From the NCBI RefSeq assembly GCF_001575205.1, contig NZ_LSRE01000050.1, positions 62,001 to 126,000 of the forward strand: DNA of 64,000 nt, in the 5' to 3' direction. Source of the DNA: Tsukamurella pseudospumae (GTDB lineage Bacteria > Actinomycetota > Actinomycetes > Mycobacteriales > Mycobacteriaceae). Position 1 is the stretch's first letter. Each line of letters starts with the position of its first letter. Shown one piece after another: positions 45,185 through 54,369 of this stretch. A program made the position numbers and the translations under genes. Under the pieces are notes generated by a model. That model saw only the letters and a list, made by a program, of their open reading frames with translations, was not told where the DNA came from and ran no database searches.

Positions 45185-46107
45185 GCCAGCCCTCGGACCA
45201 CGCGAGCGGGCGGACGGGCGCCGTCGATGGACGCCACCATCTGGACCACGCGCAGTGTCTCGGCCACCTGGTGCACGCGGAACATCCGCGCCCCCGCGTG
45301 CGCGGCGAGGGCCGTGGCCGCCAGGGTCCCGGCGACCCGCTCCTCCAGCCCCGCGTCGAGCGTCTCGCCGATGAAATCCTTGTTGGACAGGGCCATCAGC
45401 ACCGGCCACCCGGTGTCCACGAGCACGTCCAGGTCGCGCAGCAGCGCGAGGCCGTGGTGGGTGTTCTTGCCGAAGTCGTGGGTCGGGTCGATGACGATGC
45501 CATCCTCGCGGACGCCGGCCGCGAACGCCGCCTCCGCAGCAGCGGTGAGCTTCTCGCGCACGTCCGCCACCACGTCGGGGTACCGCACGCGGTAGGGACG
45601 AGACCGGGGCACGGCGCCGCCCGTGTGGGAACACACCAGGCCCGCACCGGTGGCGGCGGCGACGCGCGGCAGGTCCGGGTCGGCGCCCGCCCACGTGTCG
45701 TTGATGAGATCGGCACCCGCGTCCACCGCGGCCTCCGCGACGGAGGCGCGCCAGGTGTCCACACTGATCAGCAGGTCGGGATGCCGGTCACGCACCTGAG
45801 CGATGAAGGGCACGGTGCGGGCGATCTCCTCGGTGGCGTCCACGGTCTGGCCGGGGCCGGCCTTCACGCCCCCCACGTCCACGACGTCGGCACCCTCGGC
45901 GACCGCCGTGGCGACCCGCTCCAGCGCGGCGTCGACGGCGAAGTAGCTGCCGCGGTCGTAGAACGAGTCCGGCGTGCGGTTGATGATCGCCATCACCAAG
46001 GCGCGGTCCGTCGGGACCGGGCGGCCGCACAGGGTGGGGCGCACCGGCGGGCGGGAGGCCGGAGGCCGACCCGGGGGTGTCTCGGGATTCGCGCCGGGGG
46101 CGGTCAT
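45181..46107 (-). CDS. folP2: Dihydropteroate synthase-like protein FolP2
   Basis: The 308-residue protein has the DHPS barrel signatures VMAIINRTPDSFYDRG and ADVVDVGGVKAGPGQ, with IDPTHDFGKNTHH and VLMALSNKDFIGE later. Mycobacterial FolP2 (Rv1207) is reported to lack normal dihydropteroate synthase activity, and here some positions differ from true DHPS, for example the DVGGVKAGPG loop in place of DIGGESTRPG. A different role in pterin or sugar metabolism is possible. ATG 46107 lies one base after the fadD6 stop; coupled to gpgS. Confidence 0.88.
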   Translation of the reverse strand: MTAPGANPETPPGRPPASRPPVRPTLCGRPVPTDRALVMAIINRTPDSFYDRGSYFAVDAALERVATAVAEGADVVDVGGVKAGPGQTVDATEEIARTVPFIAQVRDRHPDLLISVDTWRASVAEAAVDAGADLINDTWAGADPDLPRVAAATGAGLVCSHTGGAVPRSRPYRVRYPDVVADVREKLTAAAEAAFAAGVREDGIVIDPTHDFGKNTHHGLALLRDLDVLVDTGWPVLMALSNKDFIGETLDAGLEERVAGTLAATALAAHAGARMFRVHQVAETLRVVQMVASIDGARPPARVVRGLA

Positions 46108-46108
46108 C

Positions 46109-47920
46109 CTAGGAACGCAGGTCCGGGACCTTGGCGGCCGCGACGTCCGCTGCGTATCCGTCGTAGGCCGGGACGTAGCCGTCCGCACCGCCGACGAGGA
46201 CGTAGAGCGGGTCGGCGCCCGTGTCCGCGAAGCCCTGCTTGCGCAGCTCGCCCTTGAGGCTCTTGAACGTGGAGGTGACCTCGAGGCTGGGCACGACCCG
46301 CGCGTACAGCGGGATCGCGTACGCGGGCAGCTCGTTCCGCAGCACCGTGGCGAGGGCGGCACCGTCGAAATCCCGGCCCTCGGCGAGCTTCACAGCGGCC
46401 ATGCCGGCCTTGCCGTCCGCGCCGGGGATCGCGACGCCGTACACGATCGAGCCCTCCACCTGGTCCGCCTCGTCGAGCGCGCCCTCGACCTCGGTGGTGG
46501 CCACGTTCTCGCCCTTCCAGCGGAAGGTGTCGCCGAGCCGGTCGACGAAGGCGATGTGGTCGAAGCCCTGCTTGGTCACGACGTCACCGGTGTTGAACCA
46601 GACGTCGCCGTCCTTGAAGCCGTCGCGGATCAGCTTGGCGTCGCCCGCCCTGCCGTCCGTGTAGCCGTCGAAGGGCGCGGCCTTCGTGATCCTGGTGAGC
46701 AGCAGACCGTTCTGCCCGCGCTTGACCTGTTTCATCCGTCCGCGCGAGTCCCGCAGGGGCCCGGCGGTGTCCAGGTCGTACTCGACGACCGCGTGCGGCA
46801 GGGGGCACAGTCCGACGGTGCCCTCGATGTCGAAGACGTTGACGAAGGCGATGTTCGTCTCGCTGGCCGCGTAGAACTCCATGATCCGGTCGATTCCGAA
46901 GCGCTCCTGGAACTCCCGCCAGATCTCCGGCCGCATGCCGTTGCCCGCCGCCACGCGGATCGTGTTGGACCTGTCACTCGGCCTGGGCGGCTGATTGAGC
47001 AGGTACCGGCAGATCTCGCCGATGTAGATGAACATCGTGGCCGAGTTCTCGTTCGCCTCGTCCCAGAACTTCGACGCGGAGAACTTGCGCCCCACGGCCA
47101 GTGTGGCGCCGGAGACCAGCACGGAGCCGAGCGCCACCAGCGCAGCGTTGTTGTGGTACAGCGGAAGCGGGCAGTACATGACGTCGTCGCCGCGCATCCG
47201 GACGGCCGTCGCACCGAACCCGGACATGCCCTTGAGCCACCGGTAATGCGTCATGATCGACGCCTTCGGCATGCCCGTCGTGCCCGAGGTGAACACGTAG
47301 AAGGCCCGGGTGCTCGACGGCAGCGCGGCGGTCACCGGGAGGTTGTCGGTGGCGCGGGGGTCCTGCGCCCGCACCTCGCGGGCCTGCGCCGCCAGCTCGT
47401 CGATCGTGAGCAGCACCCCGTCGGCGGGGCGGTCCGCGGCGTCGAGCGAGTCGAAGGCCTCGAGATCCTCCTCGTCCGTGACGATGGTGCCGGTCTCGAG
47501 GATGCCGAGACTGTGTGCGAGGACGGCACCGCGCTGGTTGTAGTTCACCAGGCCCGCAGTGGCGCCCACCTTGACGATCGCCAGCATCACCAGGACCATC
47601 TGCGGGTGGTTGTGCATGACGACGCCGACCACGTCGCCCACCTTCACGCCGCGCTGGAGCAGCACGCGCGCGTAGGTGTTGACGGTGGCGTTGGCCTCGC
47701 CGTAACTGATGCCCTCGCCGTGGAAGCGGAGGAAGTCGCGCGACGGGTGCTGCGCGGCCCGCTTCTGGAACACCGTGCCGATCGTCTCCTTGCTGTTCTG
47801 CGTGCGCAGCAGGATCGACGGGCCCTCCTTGATCAGGAGGGGCAGGTCGGGCAGCAGCTTGCCGACGCCCCTGGCCAGGTCCGCGATGCCGACGGTGGTG
47901 TTCTTATGCGTAGAGCTCAC
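46109..47920 (-). CDS. fadD6: Long-chain fatty-acid-CoA ligase FadD6
   Basis: The 603-residue acyl-CoA synthetase activates fatty acids with ATP and CoA. AMP-binding motifs: YVFTSGTTGMPKASIMTHYRW, FYAASETNIAFVN, WFNTGDVVTKQGFDHIAFVDRLGDTFRWKGENVATTEVE (in parts). It resembles the FATP/VLACS branch, like M. tuberculosis FadD6 (Rv1206). GTG 47920 has TAGGCT 7 nt upstream (leaderless). Its stop abuts folP2, so fadD6-folP2-gpgS is probably one operon. Confidence 0.93.
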   Translation of the reverse strand: MSSTHKNTTVGIADLARGVGKLLPDLPLLIKEGPSILLRTQNSKETIGTVFQKRAAQHPSRDFLRFHGEGISYGEANATVNTYARVLLQRGVKVGDVVGVVMHNHPQMVLVMLAIVKVGATAGLVNYNQRGAVLAHSLGILETGTIVTDEEDLEAFDSLDAADRPADGVLLTIDELAAQAREVRAQDPRATDNLPVTAALPSSTRAFYVFTSGTTGMPKASIMTHYRWLKGMSGFGATAVRMRGDDVMYCPLPLYHNNAALVALGSVLVSGATLAVGRKFSASKFWDEANENSATMFIYIGEICRYLLNQPPRPSDRSNTIRVAAGNGMRPEIWREFQERFGIDRIMEFYAASETNIAFVNVFDIEGTVGLCPLPHAVVEYDLDTAGPLRDSRGRMKQVKRGQNGLLLTRITKAAPFDGYTDGRAGDAKLIRDGFKDGDVWFNTGDVVTKQGFDHIAFVDRLGDTFRWKGENVATTEVEGALDEADQVEGSIVYGVAIPGADGKAGMAAVKLAEGRDFDGAALATVLRNELPAYAIPLYARVVPSLEVTSTFKSLKGELRKQGFADTGADPLYVLVGGADGYVPAYDGYAADVAAAKVPDLRS

Positions 47921-47927
47921 AGCGGCG

Positions 47928-47933
47928 AGCCTA
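47928..47933 (-). promoter_or_regulatory. fadD6 -10 element (TAGGCT)
   Basis: TAGGCT on the reverse strand, 7 nt before GTG 47920, overlapping the stop codon of the upstream LOG gene. Confidence 0.5.
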
Positions 47934-48479
47934 CCGTGGGGCCGCCGTACCACGGCACGCGTCGAGGGCGGCCGTGACGTCGGTCGCCCGCTGCAGCCGG
48001 CCGAGAGCCGCGTCACCGACGAACCCCCGCGCCTTGAGGCCGACGATCCAGTCCAGCAGCGGCGCGTAGAAGCCGTCGTGGTCCAGCACCACCACCGGCT
48101 TGTCGTGCATGGACAGGTAGCCCGCGGTCCACGCCTCGAAGAACTCCTCGAGGGTGCCCACGCCGCCCGGGAGCACCAGGAAGGCCTCGGCGTTGTCGTC
48201 CATGAGCTGCTTGCGCTCGCGCATGGTGTCCACCACGAGGAGCTCGTCGGCGCCGTGGTCCGCGACCTCGCGGTCGACCAGTGCCCGCGGGATCACGCCC
48301 AGGGTGTGGGCACCGCCGTCACGAGCGGCCTGCGCGACCGCACCCATCATGGAGACGTGGCCGCCGCCCCAGACGAGGGTGTCGCCGCCCGCCGCGATGC
48401 CCCTGCCCACCTCGGTGGCGAGAGCGATGTACTCCTCGGGCACGGGCCGAGACGCGCAGAACACCGCGATCGCCGTCAC
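47931..48479 (-). CDS. LOG family protein (cytokinin riboside 5'-monophosphate phosphoribohydrolase type), short paralogue
   Basis: The 182-residue Rossmann-fold protein shows the LOG motifs TLVWGGGHVSMMGAVAQAA and PGGVGTLEEFFEAW. LOG enzymes release free cytokinin bases from nucleoside monophosphates; many bacterial homologues act more broadly on nucleotides. Equivalent to Rv1205 (187 residues). GTG 48479 overlaps the TGA of the longer paralogue (GTGA), so the two are coupled. Confidence 0.9.
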   Translation of the reverse strand: MTAIAVFCASRPVPEEYIALATEVGRGIAAGGDTLVWGGGHVSMMGAVAQAARDGGAHTLGVIPRALVDREVADHGADELLVVDTMRERKQLMDDNAEAFLVLPGGVGTLEEFFEAWTAGYLSMHDKPVVVLDHDGFYAPLLDWIVGLKARGFVGDAALGRLQRATDVTAALDACRGTAAPR

Positions 48480-49261
48480 GACGGGTCCACCGCGCTCGGA
48501 TCGATCTCGCGAGCGGCATCGGCGTCCGCGATGATCTTGATCGCGTCGTCCACCGAGTCGGTGACCGTGATCAGGTCGGCGTCGCCGGGCGAGACCATTC
48601 CCTGTTCGGTGAGCGTGCCGCGGATCCAATCCACCAGCCCGCCCCAGTACGCGGAGCCGAGCAGCACGATCGGGAAGCGGGTCACCTTGCGCGTCTGCAC
48701 CAGCGTCAGCGCCTCGAACAGCTCGTCGAGCGTGCCGAAACCGCCGGGTAGGCAGACGAAGGCCTGCGCGTACTTGACGAACATCGTCTTGCGCACGAAG
48801 AAGTAGCGGAAGTTGATGCCGAGATCGACCCAGTCGTTGAGGCCCTGCTCGAAGGGCAACTCGATCCCGAGGCCCACCGACAGCCCGTCGGCGTCCTTCG
48901 CGCCGCGGTTCGCGGCCTCCATCGCGCCCGGGCCACCGCCCGTGATCACCGCGTAGCCCGCACGCACGAGGCCCGCACCGAGCTCGCGCCCGGTGGCGTA
49001 CTCGGGCGAATCCTCTTTGATCCGAGCGGAACCGAACACGGTGACCGCCGGCGGCAGCTCGGCGAGGGCACCGAAGCCCTCGACGAACTCCGCCTGGATC
49101 CGCATGACGCGCCACGGGTCGCGGTGCAGCCAGTCCGCATCGTCCGCGTTCGCGAGCAGCCGCTGGTCGGTGGTCGACGACTCCCCGGCCGCCGCGCCCT
49201 GCACGCGCACGGGCCCGCGGTAGCGCAGGTAGAGATCCTGAGGGTTCTTATCCGCTGCCAT
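48476..49261 (-). CDS. LOG family protein, long paralogue
   Basis: The 261-residue protein has about 70 extra N-terminal residues (DLYLRYRGPVRVQ, then WLHRDPWRVMRIQAEFVEGFGAL) before the LOG fold (TVFGSARIKEDSPEYATGRELG, ITGGGPGAMEAANRGA, LPGGFGTLDELFEALT). It should have the same phosphoribohydrolase chemistry, perhaps on a different nucleotide. ATG 49261 with TAGCGT 7 nt upstream indicates a leaderless start. First of a two-gene LOG unit. Confidence 0.9.
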   Translation of the reverse strand: MAADKNPQDLYLRYRGPVRVQGAAAGESSTTDQRLLANADDADWLHRDPWRVMRIQAEFVEGFGALAELPPAVTVFGSARIKEDSPEYATGRELGAGLVRAGYAVITGGGPGAMEAANRGAKDADGLSVGLGIELPFEQGLNDWVDLGINFRYFFVRKTMFVKYAQAFVCLPGGFGTLDELFEALTLVQTRKVTRFPIVLLGSAYWGGLVDWIRGTLTEQGMVSPGDADLITVTDSVDDAIKIIADADAAREIDPSAVDPS

Positions 49262-49268
49262 GACGCAC

Positions 49269-49274
49269 ACGCTA
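49269..49274 (-). promoter_or_regulatory. -10 element (TAGCGT) for the leaderless LOG pair
   Basis: TAGCGT on the reverse strand, 7 nt before ATG 49261, overlapping the end of dapE. Confidence 0.5.
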
Positions 49275-50348
49275 TCCGGCGAGGAAGGCCCGCAGCACGG
49301 CGGCCACCTCGGTGATCTGCGCCGTCTCGACCTGTTCGTCGCGCTTGTGGGCGTAATTCGGGTCGCCGGGGCCGAAATTCACCGCGGGGATACCCAGGGC
49401 CGCGAACCGCGAGACGTCGGTCCACCCGTACTTGGCGCGGAACCGGCCACCGGCGGCCTCCACGAGCTTCGCCGCAGCGGGCGCCCCCAGGCCCGGGAGC
49501 GCGCCGGGCGCCGCGTCGGTCACCTCGAAGGCGAGGGCACCGTCGGCCAGCGGGCCGGCGAGGACCTCGCGGACGTGCGCGACCGCATCGTCGACGGTGC
49601 GGTCCGGCGCGAACCGGAAGTTGACGTCCATGAAGGCCTCGTCGGGCACCACGTTCCCGGCCACGCCGCCCTCGATCTTGACCGCGGAGAGGCCCTCGCG
49701 GTACTCGCAGCCGTCGATGTCGACGGTGCGCGCCTCGTACGCCTGGAGCGCGGTCAGCACCGGGCCGAGCTTGTGGATCGCGTTGTCGCCCAGCCACGAC
49801 CGGGCGCTGTGCGCGCGCACGCCGCTCGCGGTGATCCGCACGCGGATCGTCCCCTGGCAGCCCGCCTCGATGAGCCCGCCGGAGGGCTCCCCGAGGATCG
49901 CGACGTCGGCGGCCAGCCAGTCCGGGAGCTCGCGCTCGATCCGGCCGAGTCCGTTGAACTGCGAGGCGATCTCCTCGCACTCGTAGAAGATGAGGGTCAG
50001 GTCGTAGGCGGGCTCGGCCATCGTGGCGGCCAGGTGCAGGAAGACCGCGTCGCCGCTCTTCATGTCGACGGTGCCGCACCCGTGCAGGATCCCGCCCTCG
50101 CGGCGGCTGGGCACGTTGTCGGCGATCGGCACCGTGTCGACGTGGCCGGCGAGCATCACGCGTTGCGGCAGTCCACGATTCGTCCGCGCGAGCACGTTGT
50201 TGCCCACCCGGAGCACCTCGAACCGGCCGAGGTCGCGCAGCGCCGCCTCCACCTCGTTCGCGATGCGCTCCTCGTCGTGGCTCACGCTGGGGATGTCCAC
50301 CAGCGCGGCGGTGAGGTCGATCGGGTCCGATGCGATGTCCAGAGTCAC
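49272..50348 (-). CDS. dapE: Succinyl-diaminopimelate desuccinylase
   Basis: The 358-residue M20 metallopeptidase hydrolyses N-succinyl-LL-diaminopimelate in lysine and peptidoglycan precursor synthesis. Metal motifs: [36 protein letters not shown] and GEPSGG. Length matches M. tuberculosis DapE (Rv1202, 354). GTG 50348 with TAGCCT 6 nt upstream suggests leaderless translation. The partner dapD is 3 kb away, separated by permease and TetR genes. Confidence 0.94.
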   Translation of the reverse strand: MTLDIASDPIDLTAALVDIPSVSHDEERIANEVEAALRDLGRFEVLRVGNNVLARTNRGLPQRVMLAGHVDTVPIADNVPSRREGGILHGCGTVDMKSGDAVFLHLAATMAEPAYDLTLIFYECEEIASQFNGLGRIERELPDWLAADVAILGEPSGGLIEAGCQGTIRVRITASGVRAHSARSWLGDNAIHKLGPVLTALQAYEARTVDIDGCEYREGLSAVKIEGGVAGNVVPDEAFMDVNFRFAPDRTVDDAVAHVREVLAGPLADGALAFEVTDAAPGALPGLGAPAAAKLVEAAGGRFRAKYGWTDVSRFAALGIPAVNFGPGDPNYAHKRDEQVETAQITEVAAVLRAFLAG

Positions 50349-50354
50349 ACCCCC

Positions 50355-50360
50355 AGGCTA
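50355..50360 (-). promoter_or_regulatory. -10 element (TAGCCT) for dapE
   Basis: TAGCCT on the reverse strand, 6 nt before GTG 50348. Confidence 0.45.
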
Positions 50361-50396
50361 TCGGCACGTCGGGCGCCCGCGCGGCACACTGGACGC

Positions 50397-51395
50397 GTGC
50401 CCGAACTCCTCGCGAAGCGTTCGTTCCCCGCGGTGACGGTGCTCGTCGTGGTCGTGTGCGCGACGATCGTGGCGGCCCGACCGCTCGCGGCGGGGATCGA
50501 CGCCCGCCCCGAACTGCGCACAGCGGCGACGGTGTTCGTCGGGATCTTCGTCCAGGCCACGCCGTTCCTCGTCCTCGGCGTGCTGGTGAGCGGCGCCATC
50601 GCCGGTTTCGTCTCGGCCGACGCCCTGCGGCGGGTGCTGCCGCGGCGACGCGCCGCAGCCGTCGTGGTCGCCGGGGTCTCGAGCGCGGCGCTGCCCGGGT
50701 GCGAGTGCTCCGCGGTCCCGGTCGCGGGGCGGCTGCGCGACCGCGGAGTGCCCGACGGGGTCGCCCTCACCTTCCTGCTCGCCGCCCCGGCCGTGAACCC
50801 CGTGGTGATCATCGCCACGGCGGTCGCCTTCCCGCAGGCGCCGATCATGGCCGCCGCGCGGCTCGCCGGATCGCTGACGACCGCGCTGATCGTGGGCTGG
50901 TTCTGGCTCCTGGTCGGCAGGCCGGAGTGGATCCGGCGGCCCCCGGACGCCGCGTTGGCCGGGGCGCTTCCTGCGGGCGTGCGCGGGAAACTGGCCCTCG
51001 CGGGCGAGACGGCCCGGCACGACCTCGTGGAGTCGGCCGCCTACCTCGCGGCGGGTGCGGCGCTCGCGGCGGCGCTGCACGTGCTGGTGCCCGCGTCGTG
51101 GATCGACCACCTCTCCGGGAACATGGTGCTCACGATCGGGGTCATGGCGGCTCTGGCCGTGATCATGGCGCTGTGCAGCGAGGCCGACGCCTTCGTCGCG
51201 GCGTCGCTCAACGCGCTGCCGCTGCTCCCGCGCCTGGTCTTCCTCGTCGTCGGGCCCGCCGTCGATCTGAAGCTCATGGCGATGCAGACCGGCGTCTTCG
51301 GCCGGCGGTTCGTCGCCCGGTTCGCGCCCCTGTGTCTCGTCGTCGCCGTCGGGTGCGGCACCGCAGCGGGCGCGCTGTTCGTCGGGTGGCGGTGA
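50397..51395 (+). CDS. Permease of the YraQ/ArsP_1-like (DUF318) family
   Basis: The 332-residue protein has about eight membrane helices. It contains the family hallmark SSAALPGCECSAVPVAGRLRDRG, with a Cys-x-Cys pair inside the membrane region, and a duplicated block near the C-terminus (MALCSEADAFVAASLNALPLL). It belongs with the two-component permeases that include a TIGR03943-type partner, found in the very next gene. In Bacillus such pairs (YcgR-YcgQ) are linked to metal limitation; the transported substance is uncertain. The GTG start at 50397 has no clear ribosome-binding site. Confidence 0.82.
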   Translation: MPELLAKRSFPAVTVLVVVVCATIVAARPLAAGIDARPELRTAATVFVGIFVQATPFLVLGVLVSGAIAGFVSADALRRVLPRRRAAAVVVAGVSSAALPGCECSAVPVAGRLRDRGVPDGVALTFLLAAPAVNPVVIIATAVAFPQAPIMAAARLAGSLTTALIVGWFWLLVGRPEWIRRPPDAALAGALPAGVRGKLALAGETARHDLVESAAYLAAGAALAAALHVLVPASWIDHLSGNMVLTIGVMAALAVIMALCSEADAFVAASLNALPLLPRLVFLVVGPAVDLKLMAMQTGVFGRRFVARFAPLCLVVAVGCGTAAGALFVGWR

Positions 51396-51396
51396 G

Positions 51397-52164
51397 ATGA
51401 ACCGACCCGCCCGGAACCTACTCCTGCTGCTGTTCGGCAGCGCCGTCGCGATCGCTACCGCGACCGGTACCTATCTCAACTACGTGCGACCGGTGATGTT
51501 CTGGTTCCTGGCGGCCTCGGCCGTGGTGATCGTGGTCCTCGCCGTCAGCGGGATGGCGGCCGACATCGGCGAGGCGCGTGCGGACGAGGACTTCGAGGAC
51601 GACATCGGGTTCGCCGGCACGCTCACGCCCGTCGCGCACCGTCCCCACGACGACGCTCACGGGCACGCGCACGGTTCCGGCCGCGTCGGATGGGTCCTGC
51701 TCGTGCCGGTACTGCTCCTGCTGTTCTGCGCGCCGCCGGCCCTCGATCCCGGGGCCGCGCAGCGCACCGTCGTCGTGGCTGCGACGACCGACGAGTCCGG
51801 GCGCGCCTATCCGCCGCTGCCTCCGGGAGTCGCCCCGCACATCGCTCTCAACGACTTCCAGAACCGCGCCGTGTCGGACACGGCGGGAACCCTCGACCGG
51901 GACGTGTCGATGACGGCCTACGTCACCCACATCGACGGGCGCCCCTTCCTCGCGCGGGTCATGATCTGGTGCTGCGTCGCGGACGCGCGTCCGATCGACA
52001 TCGAGGTCGCAGGAACCCCTGCGCTGCCGCCGGACGGCGGTTGGGTGACGGCGGTGGTCCGGCTCGTTCCCGGAACCGCGACCCGTGCCCGCCACTACCG
52101 GCCGATCGTGCGTCTAGTGAGCGACCACCCGGTGCCGCAACCGAGCCCGCCCTACGACTCCTAG
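51397..52164 (+). CDS. TIGR03943-type permease partner protein
   Basis: The 255-residue protein has two N-terminal helices (NLLLLLFGSAVAIATATGTYL and VMFWFLAASAVVIVVLAVSG), a His-rich cytoplasmic or outer linker (HRPHDDAHGHAHG), a third helix (VGWVLLVPVLLLLFCAPPAL) and an extracytoplasmic beta-rich domain with a conserved core (SMTAYVTHIDGRPFLARVMIWCCVADARPI). It begins one base after the permease stop and forms the second subunit of that system. The His-rich linker suggests metal binding. Confidence 0.82.
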   Translation: MNRPARNLLLLLFGSAVAIATATGTYLNYVRPVMFWFLAASAVVIVVLAVSGMAADIGEARADEDFEDDIGFAGTLTPVAHRPHDDAHGHAHGSGRVGWVLLVPVLLLLFCAPPALDPGAAQRTVVVAATTDESGRAYPPLPPGVAPHIALNDFQNRAVSDTAGTLDRDVSMTAYVTHIDGRPFLARVMIWCCVADARPIDIEVAGTPALPPDGGWVTAVVRLVPGTATRARHYRPIVRLVSDHPVPQPSPPYDS

Positions 52165-52181
52165 TCGAGTACCGTCCAGAA

Positions 52182-52772
52182 TCACTCGTTCGGGCTGTCG
52201 CGGAGCGCGGCCGCCACCACCCGGTCGAGCGCCACGCCGACGTCGTCGAGCGTCGCCGTCGAGCGTGTGGCCCGGCACACGACCACCGCCCCTTCCACGG
52301 AGGTGACGATGAGTGCGGCGAGGGTGCGGGCCTCGGTCGCCGCCACACCCGCGTCGGCCAGAGCGTCGGCGATCCGGCCTGCCCACCCTTCGAACGCCGT
52401 CGCCGCCGCGGCGCGCGGAGCGGCCGCATCCGGCGACGCGTCGACGGCCACCGCGACGACCGGACATCCCGCCTCGAAGTCACTGTCCACCAGGATCATC
52501 CGCCACGTATCCACGAACGCGGCCAGCCCTCGCACCGGCCCCTCCGCAAGGCTGTCCGTGAGCATCTGCACCGTGATCCGGTCGGCGAGGCGCACCGCCT
52601 CCGCGGCGAGTTCCGCCTTGCCCTCGGGGAAGTAGTGGTAGGTCGAGCCGAGCGGTGCACCCGATCGCTTCGCCACCTCCCGCACCGAGGCCGCGGCGAA
52701 CCCGCGACGGCGGAGCATGTCCGCAGCGCCGATGACGAGCTTGGCACGCGCATCCGATCCTGAGCGGGGCAT
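52182..52772 (-). CDS. TetR family regulator (LmrA/YxaF-like)
   Basis: The 196-residue TetR protein has a DNA-binding domain (KLVIGAADMLRRRGFAAASVREVAKRSGAPLGSTYHYFPEGKAELAAEA) and the C-terminal domain of the YxaF type. ATG 52772 has AGGAGG 6 nt upstream. Divergent from a DUF4383 membrane-protein gene; two matching 16-bp inverted repeats between them are its probable operators. Ligand unknown. Confidence 0.88.
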   Translation of the reverse strand: MPRSGSDARAKLVIGAADMLRRRGFAAASVREVAKRSGAPLGSTYHYFPEGKAELAAEAVRLADRITVQMLTDSLAEGPVRGLAAFVDTWRMILVDSDFEAGCPVVAVAVDASPDAAAPRAAAATAFEGWAGRIADALADAGVAATEARTLAALIVTSVEGAVVVCRATRSTATLDDVGVALDRVVAAALRDSPNE

Positions 52773-52802
52773 CGTCGACCTCCTGATCTCGTCACGGGTT
52801 GT

Positions 52803-52854
52803 TATGACGCTTGTCATAGCGTAGCGTCCGACCCGTTCTATAACGACTGTCATA
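52803..52854. promoter_or_regulatory. Twin TetR operators between divergent genes
   Basis: TATGACGCTTGTCATA (52803-52818) has perfect 6-bp arms; TATAACGACTGTCATA (52839-52854) matches with one mismatch. Their starts are 36 bp apart. The pair lies between the tetR and DUF4383 genes and would cover both promoters. Confidence 0.65.
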
Positions 52855-52864
52855 GGAAGATGCG

Positions 52865-53356
52865 ATGAGCAACGACACAGACGATGACGGCCTCGCGAGG
52901 GTCCGCGCGCTCGCGATCGACTACGTCACCCGGATCACCGCGTCCCCGCTCCAGTTCGGCGTCTTCCTCCTCGCGGCCTGGCTCACGTCGAACGGCCCCG
53001 GCGCCTACCTCCTGTGCCCACAGATGCTGTTCTCCCCGCTGCAGACCTGCACCGTCACGGTGTTCGGATTCATCCCGGTCACGGTCAATGCGGTCCACGC
53101 GCTGATGCACCTCATCAGCGGGGCCGTCGGGCTGATCCTGGTGATGGACGCGACTCATGCACGTCTCTACGCGATCTTCGGCGGTCTCTACTACGCGTTC
53201 TGGGGAGTCTCGATGCTCCCGGTCGGTGACGAGGTTCGGGACGCGCTCGGCGTCGACGTCTTCGGCAGCTGGGTGCACGTGATCGAGGGCGCACTCCTGC
53301 TGGCACTGTTCCTGTTCACTCGGCGGAACCGGCCGACGGTACCCTTGTCGACGTGA
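52865..53356 (+). CDS. DUF4383 membrane protein
   Basis: The 163-residue protein has about four helices in the DUF4383 arrangement: an initial segment with two Cys ([21 protein letters not shown]), [21 protein letters not shown], and [22 protein letters not shown], and a final helix before a basic tail. ATG 52865 has AGGAAG upstream. Under control of the divergent TetR through the twin operators. Function unknown. The end overlaps the dapD start. Confidence 0.8.
   Translation: MSNDTDDDGLARVRALAIDYVTRITASPLQFGVFLLAAWLTSNGPGAYLLCPQMLFSPLQTCTVTVFGFIPVTVNAVHALMHLISGAVGLILVMDATHARLYAIFGGLYYAFWGVSMLPVGDEVRDALGVDVFGSWVHVIEGALLLALFLFTRRNRPTVPLST
53340..53345 (+). promoter_or_regulatory. -10 element (TACCCT) for leaderless dapD
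   Basis: TACCCT inside the end of the DUF4383 gene, 7 nt before GTG 53353, so dapD need not depend on the TetR-controlled promoter. Confidence 0.5.
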
Positions 53357-54303
53357 CGAATCGTGGAGCGAAGGCGTACGGACTGGCCACCCTCACCGAC
53401 GACGGGACGGTGCTCGACACCTGGTACCCCGCGCCGGCGCTGACGGACGGTGGCGGCACCGTCGGGTCGGTCCAGGACCCGGCCGGCGTGCCCGCCGAGC
53501 TGACCGCCCTCGCGGGCCCGGACGCGGACCGCAAGGTGCGCACCGTCGTCGTGGAGACCACGATCGCCGACCTCGCGGCCGCGCCCGTCGACGCGCACGA
53601 CGTGTACCTGCGCCTGCATCTGCTGAGCCACCGCCTGGTGCAGCCGCACGGCCTGAGCCTGGACGGCCAGTTCGGCCTGCTCGCGAACGTGGTGTGGACC
53701 AACTTCGGGCCCTGCTCCCCCGCCGGCTTCGAGGTGGTCCGCGCGGCGCTGCGCAAGCGGGGCACCGTCACCGTGCTCTCCCTGGACAAGTTCCCGCGCA
53801 TGGTCGACTACGTGCTGCCCACCGGCGTCCGGATCGGCGACGCGGACCGCGTGCGCCTGGGCGCGCACCTCGCCGAGGGCACCACCGTGATGCACGAGGG
53901 TTTCGTGAACTTCAACGCCGGCACGCTCGGCACCGCGATGGTCGAGGGCCGCATCTCCGCGGGCGTCGTCATCGGCGACCACTCGGACGTGGGCGGCGGC
54001 GCGTCGACCATGGGCACCCTGTCGGGCGGCGGCAAAGAGATCATCGCGCTCGGCGAGCGGTGCCTGCTGGGCGCGAACTCGGGGCTGGGCATCCCGCTCG
54101 GCGACGACTGCGTGCTCGAGGCTGGCCTCTACCTGACCGCCGGCACCAAGGTCACCGGCCCCGACGGCACCCAGGTCAAGGCCCGCGAGCTGGCCGGCCG
54201 GAGCAACCTGCTGTTCCGCCGCAATTCCGTGACCGGCGCCGTCGAGGTCGTGCCGTGGAAGAGCGAGGGCGTGGAACTCAACGCCGCCCTGCACAAGAAC
54301 TGA
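53353..54303 (+). CDS. dapD: 2,3,4,5-tetrahydropyridine-2,6-dicarboxylate N-succinyltransferase
   Basis: The 316-residue enzyme of the actinobacterial DapD type succinylates tetrahydrodipicolinate in the diaminopimelate pathway. It has an N-terminal helical domain, a left-handed beta-helix of hexapeptide repeats ([60 protein letters not shown]) and a C-terminal extension. Length equals M. tuberculosis DapD (Rv1201c, 317). GTG 53353 overlaps the preceding TGA as GTGA and has its own -10. A hairpin terminator follows. Confidence 0.95.
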   Translation: MTNRGAKAYGLATLTDDGTVLDTWYPAPALTDGGGTVGSVQDPAGVPAELTALAGPDADRKVRTVVVETTIADLAAAPVDAHDVYLRLHLLSHRLVQPHGLSLDGQFGLLANVVWTNFGPCSPAGFEVVRAALRKRGTVTVLSLDKFPRMVDYVLPTGVRIGDADRVRLGAHLAEGTTVMHEGFVNFNAGTLGTAMVEGRISAGVVIGDHSDVGGGASTMGTLSGGGKEIIALGERCLLGANSGLGIPLGDDCVLEAGLYLTAGTKVTGPDGTQVKARELAGRSNLLFRRNSVTGAVEVVPWKSEGVELNAALHKN

Positions 54304-54320
54304 CGCTCGACAGCGAGAGC

Positions 54321-54344
54321 GGCGGCCGACGCTCGTCGGCCGCC
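54321..54344 (+). terminator. dapD terminator hairpin
   Basis: GGCGGCCGAC (54321-54330), loop GCTC, GTCGGCCGCC (54335-54344), followed by GTTCTTC. Stable and located 18 nt after the dapD stop. Confidence 0.75.
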
Positions 54345-54369
54345 GTTCTTCGCCCGTCCTCAGTGAATA

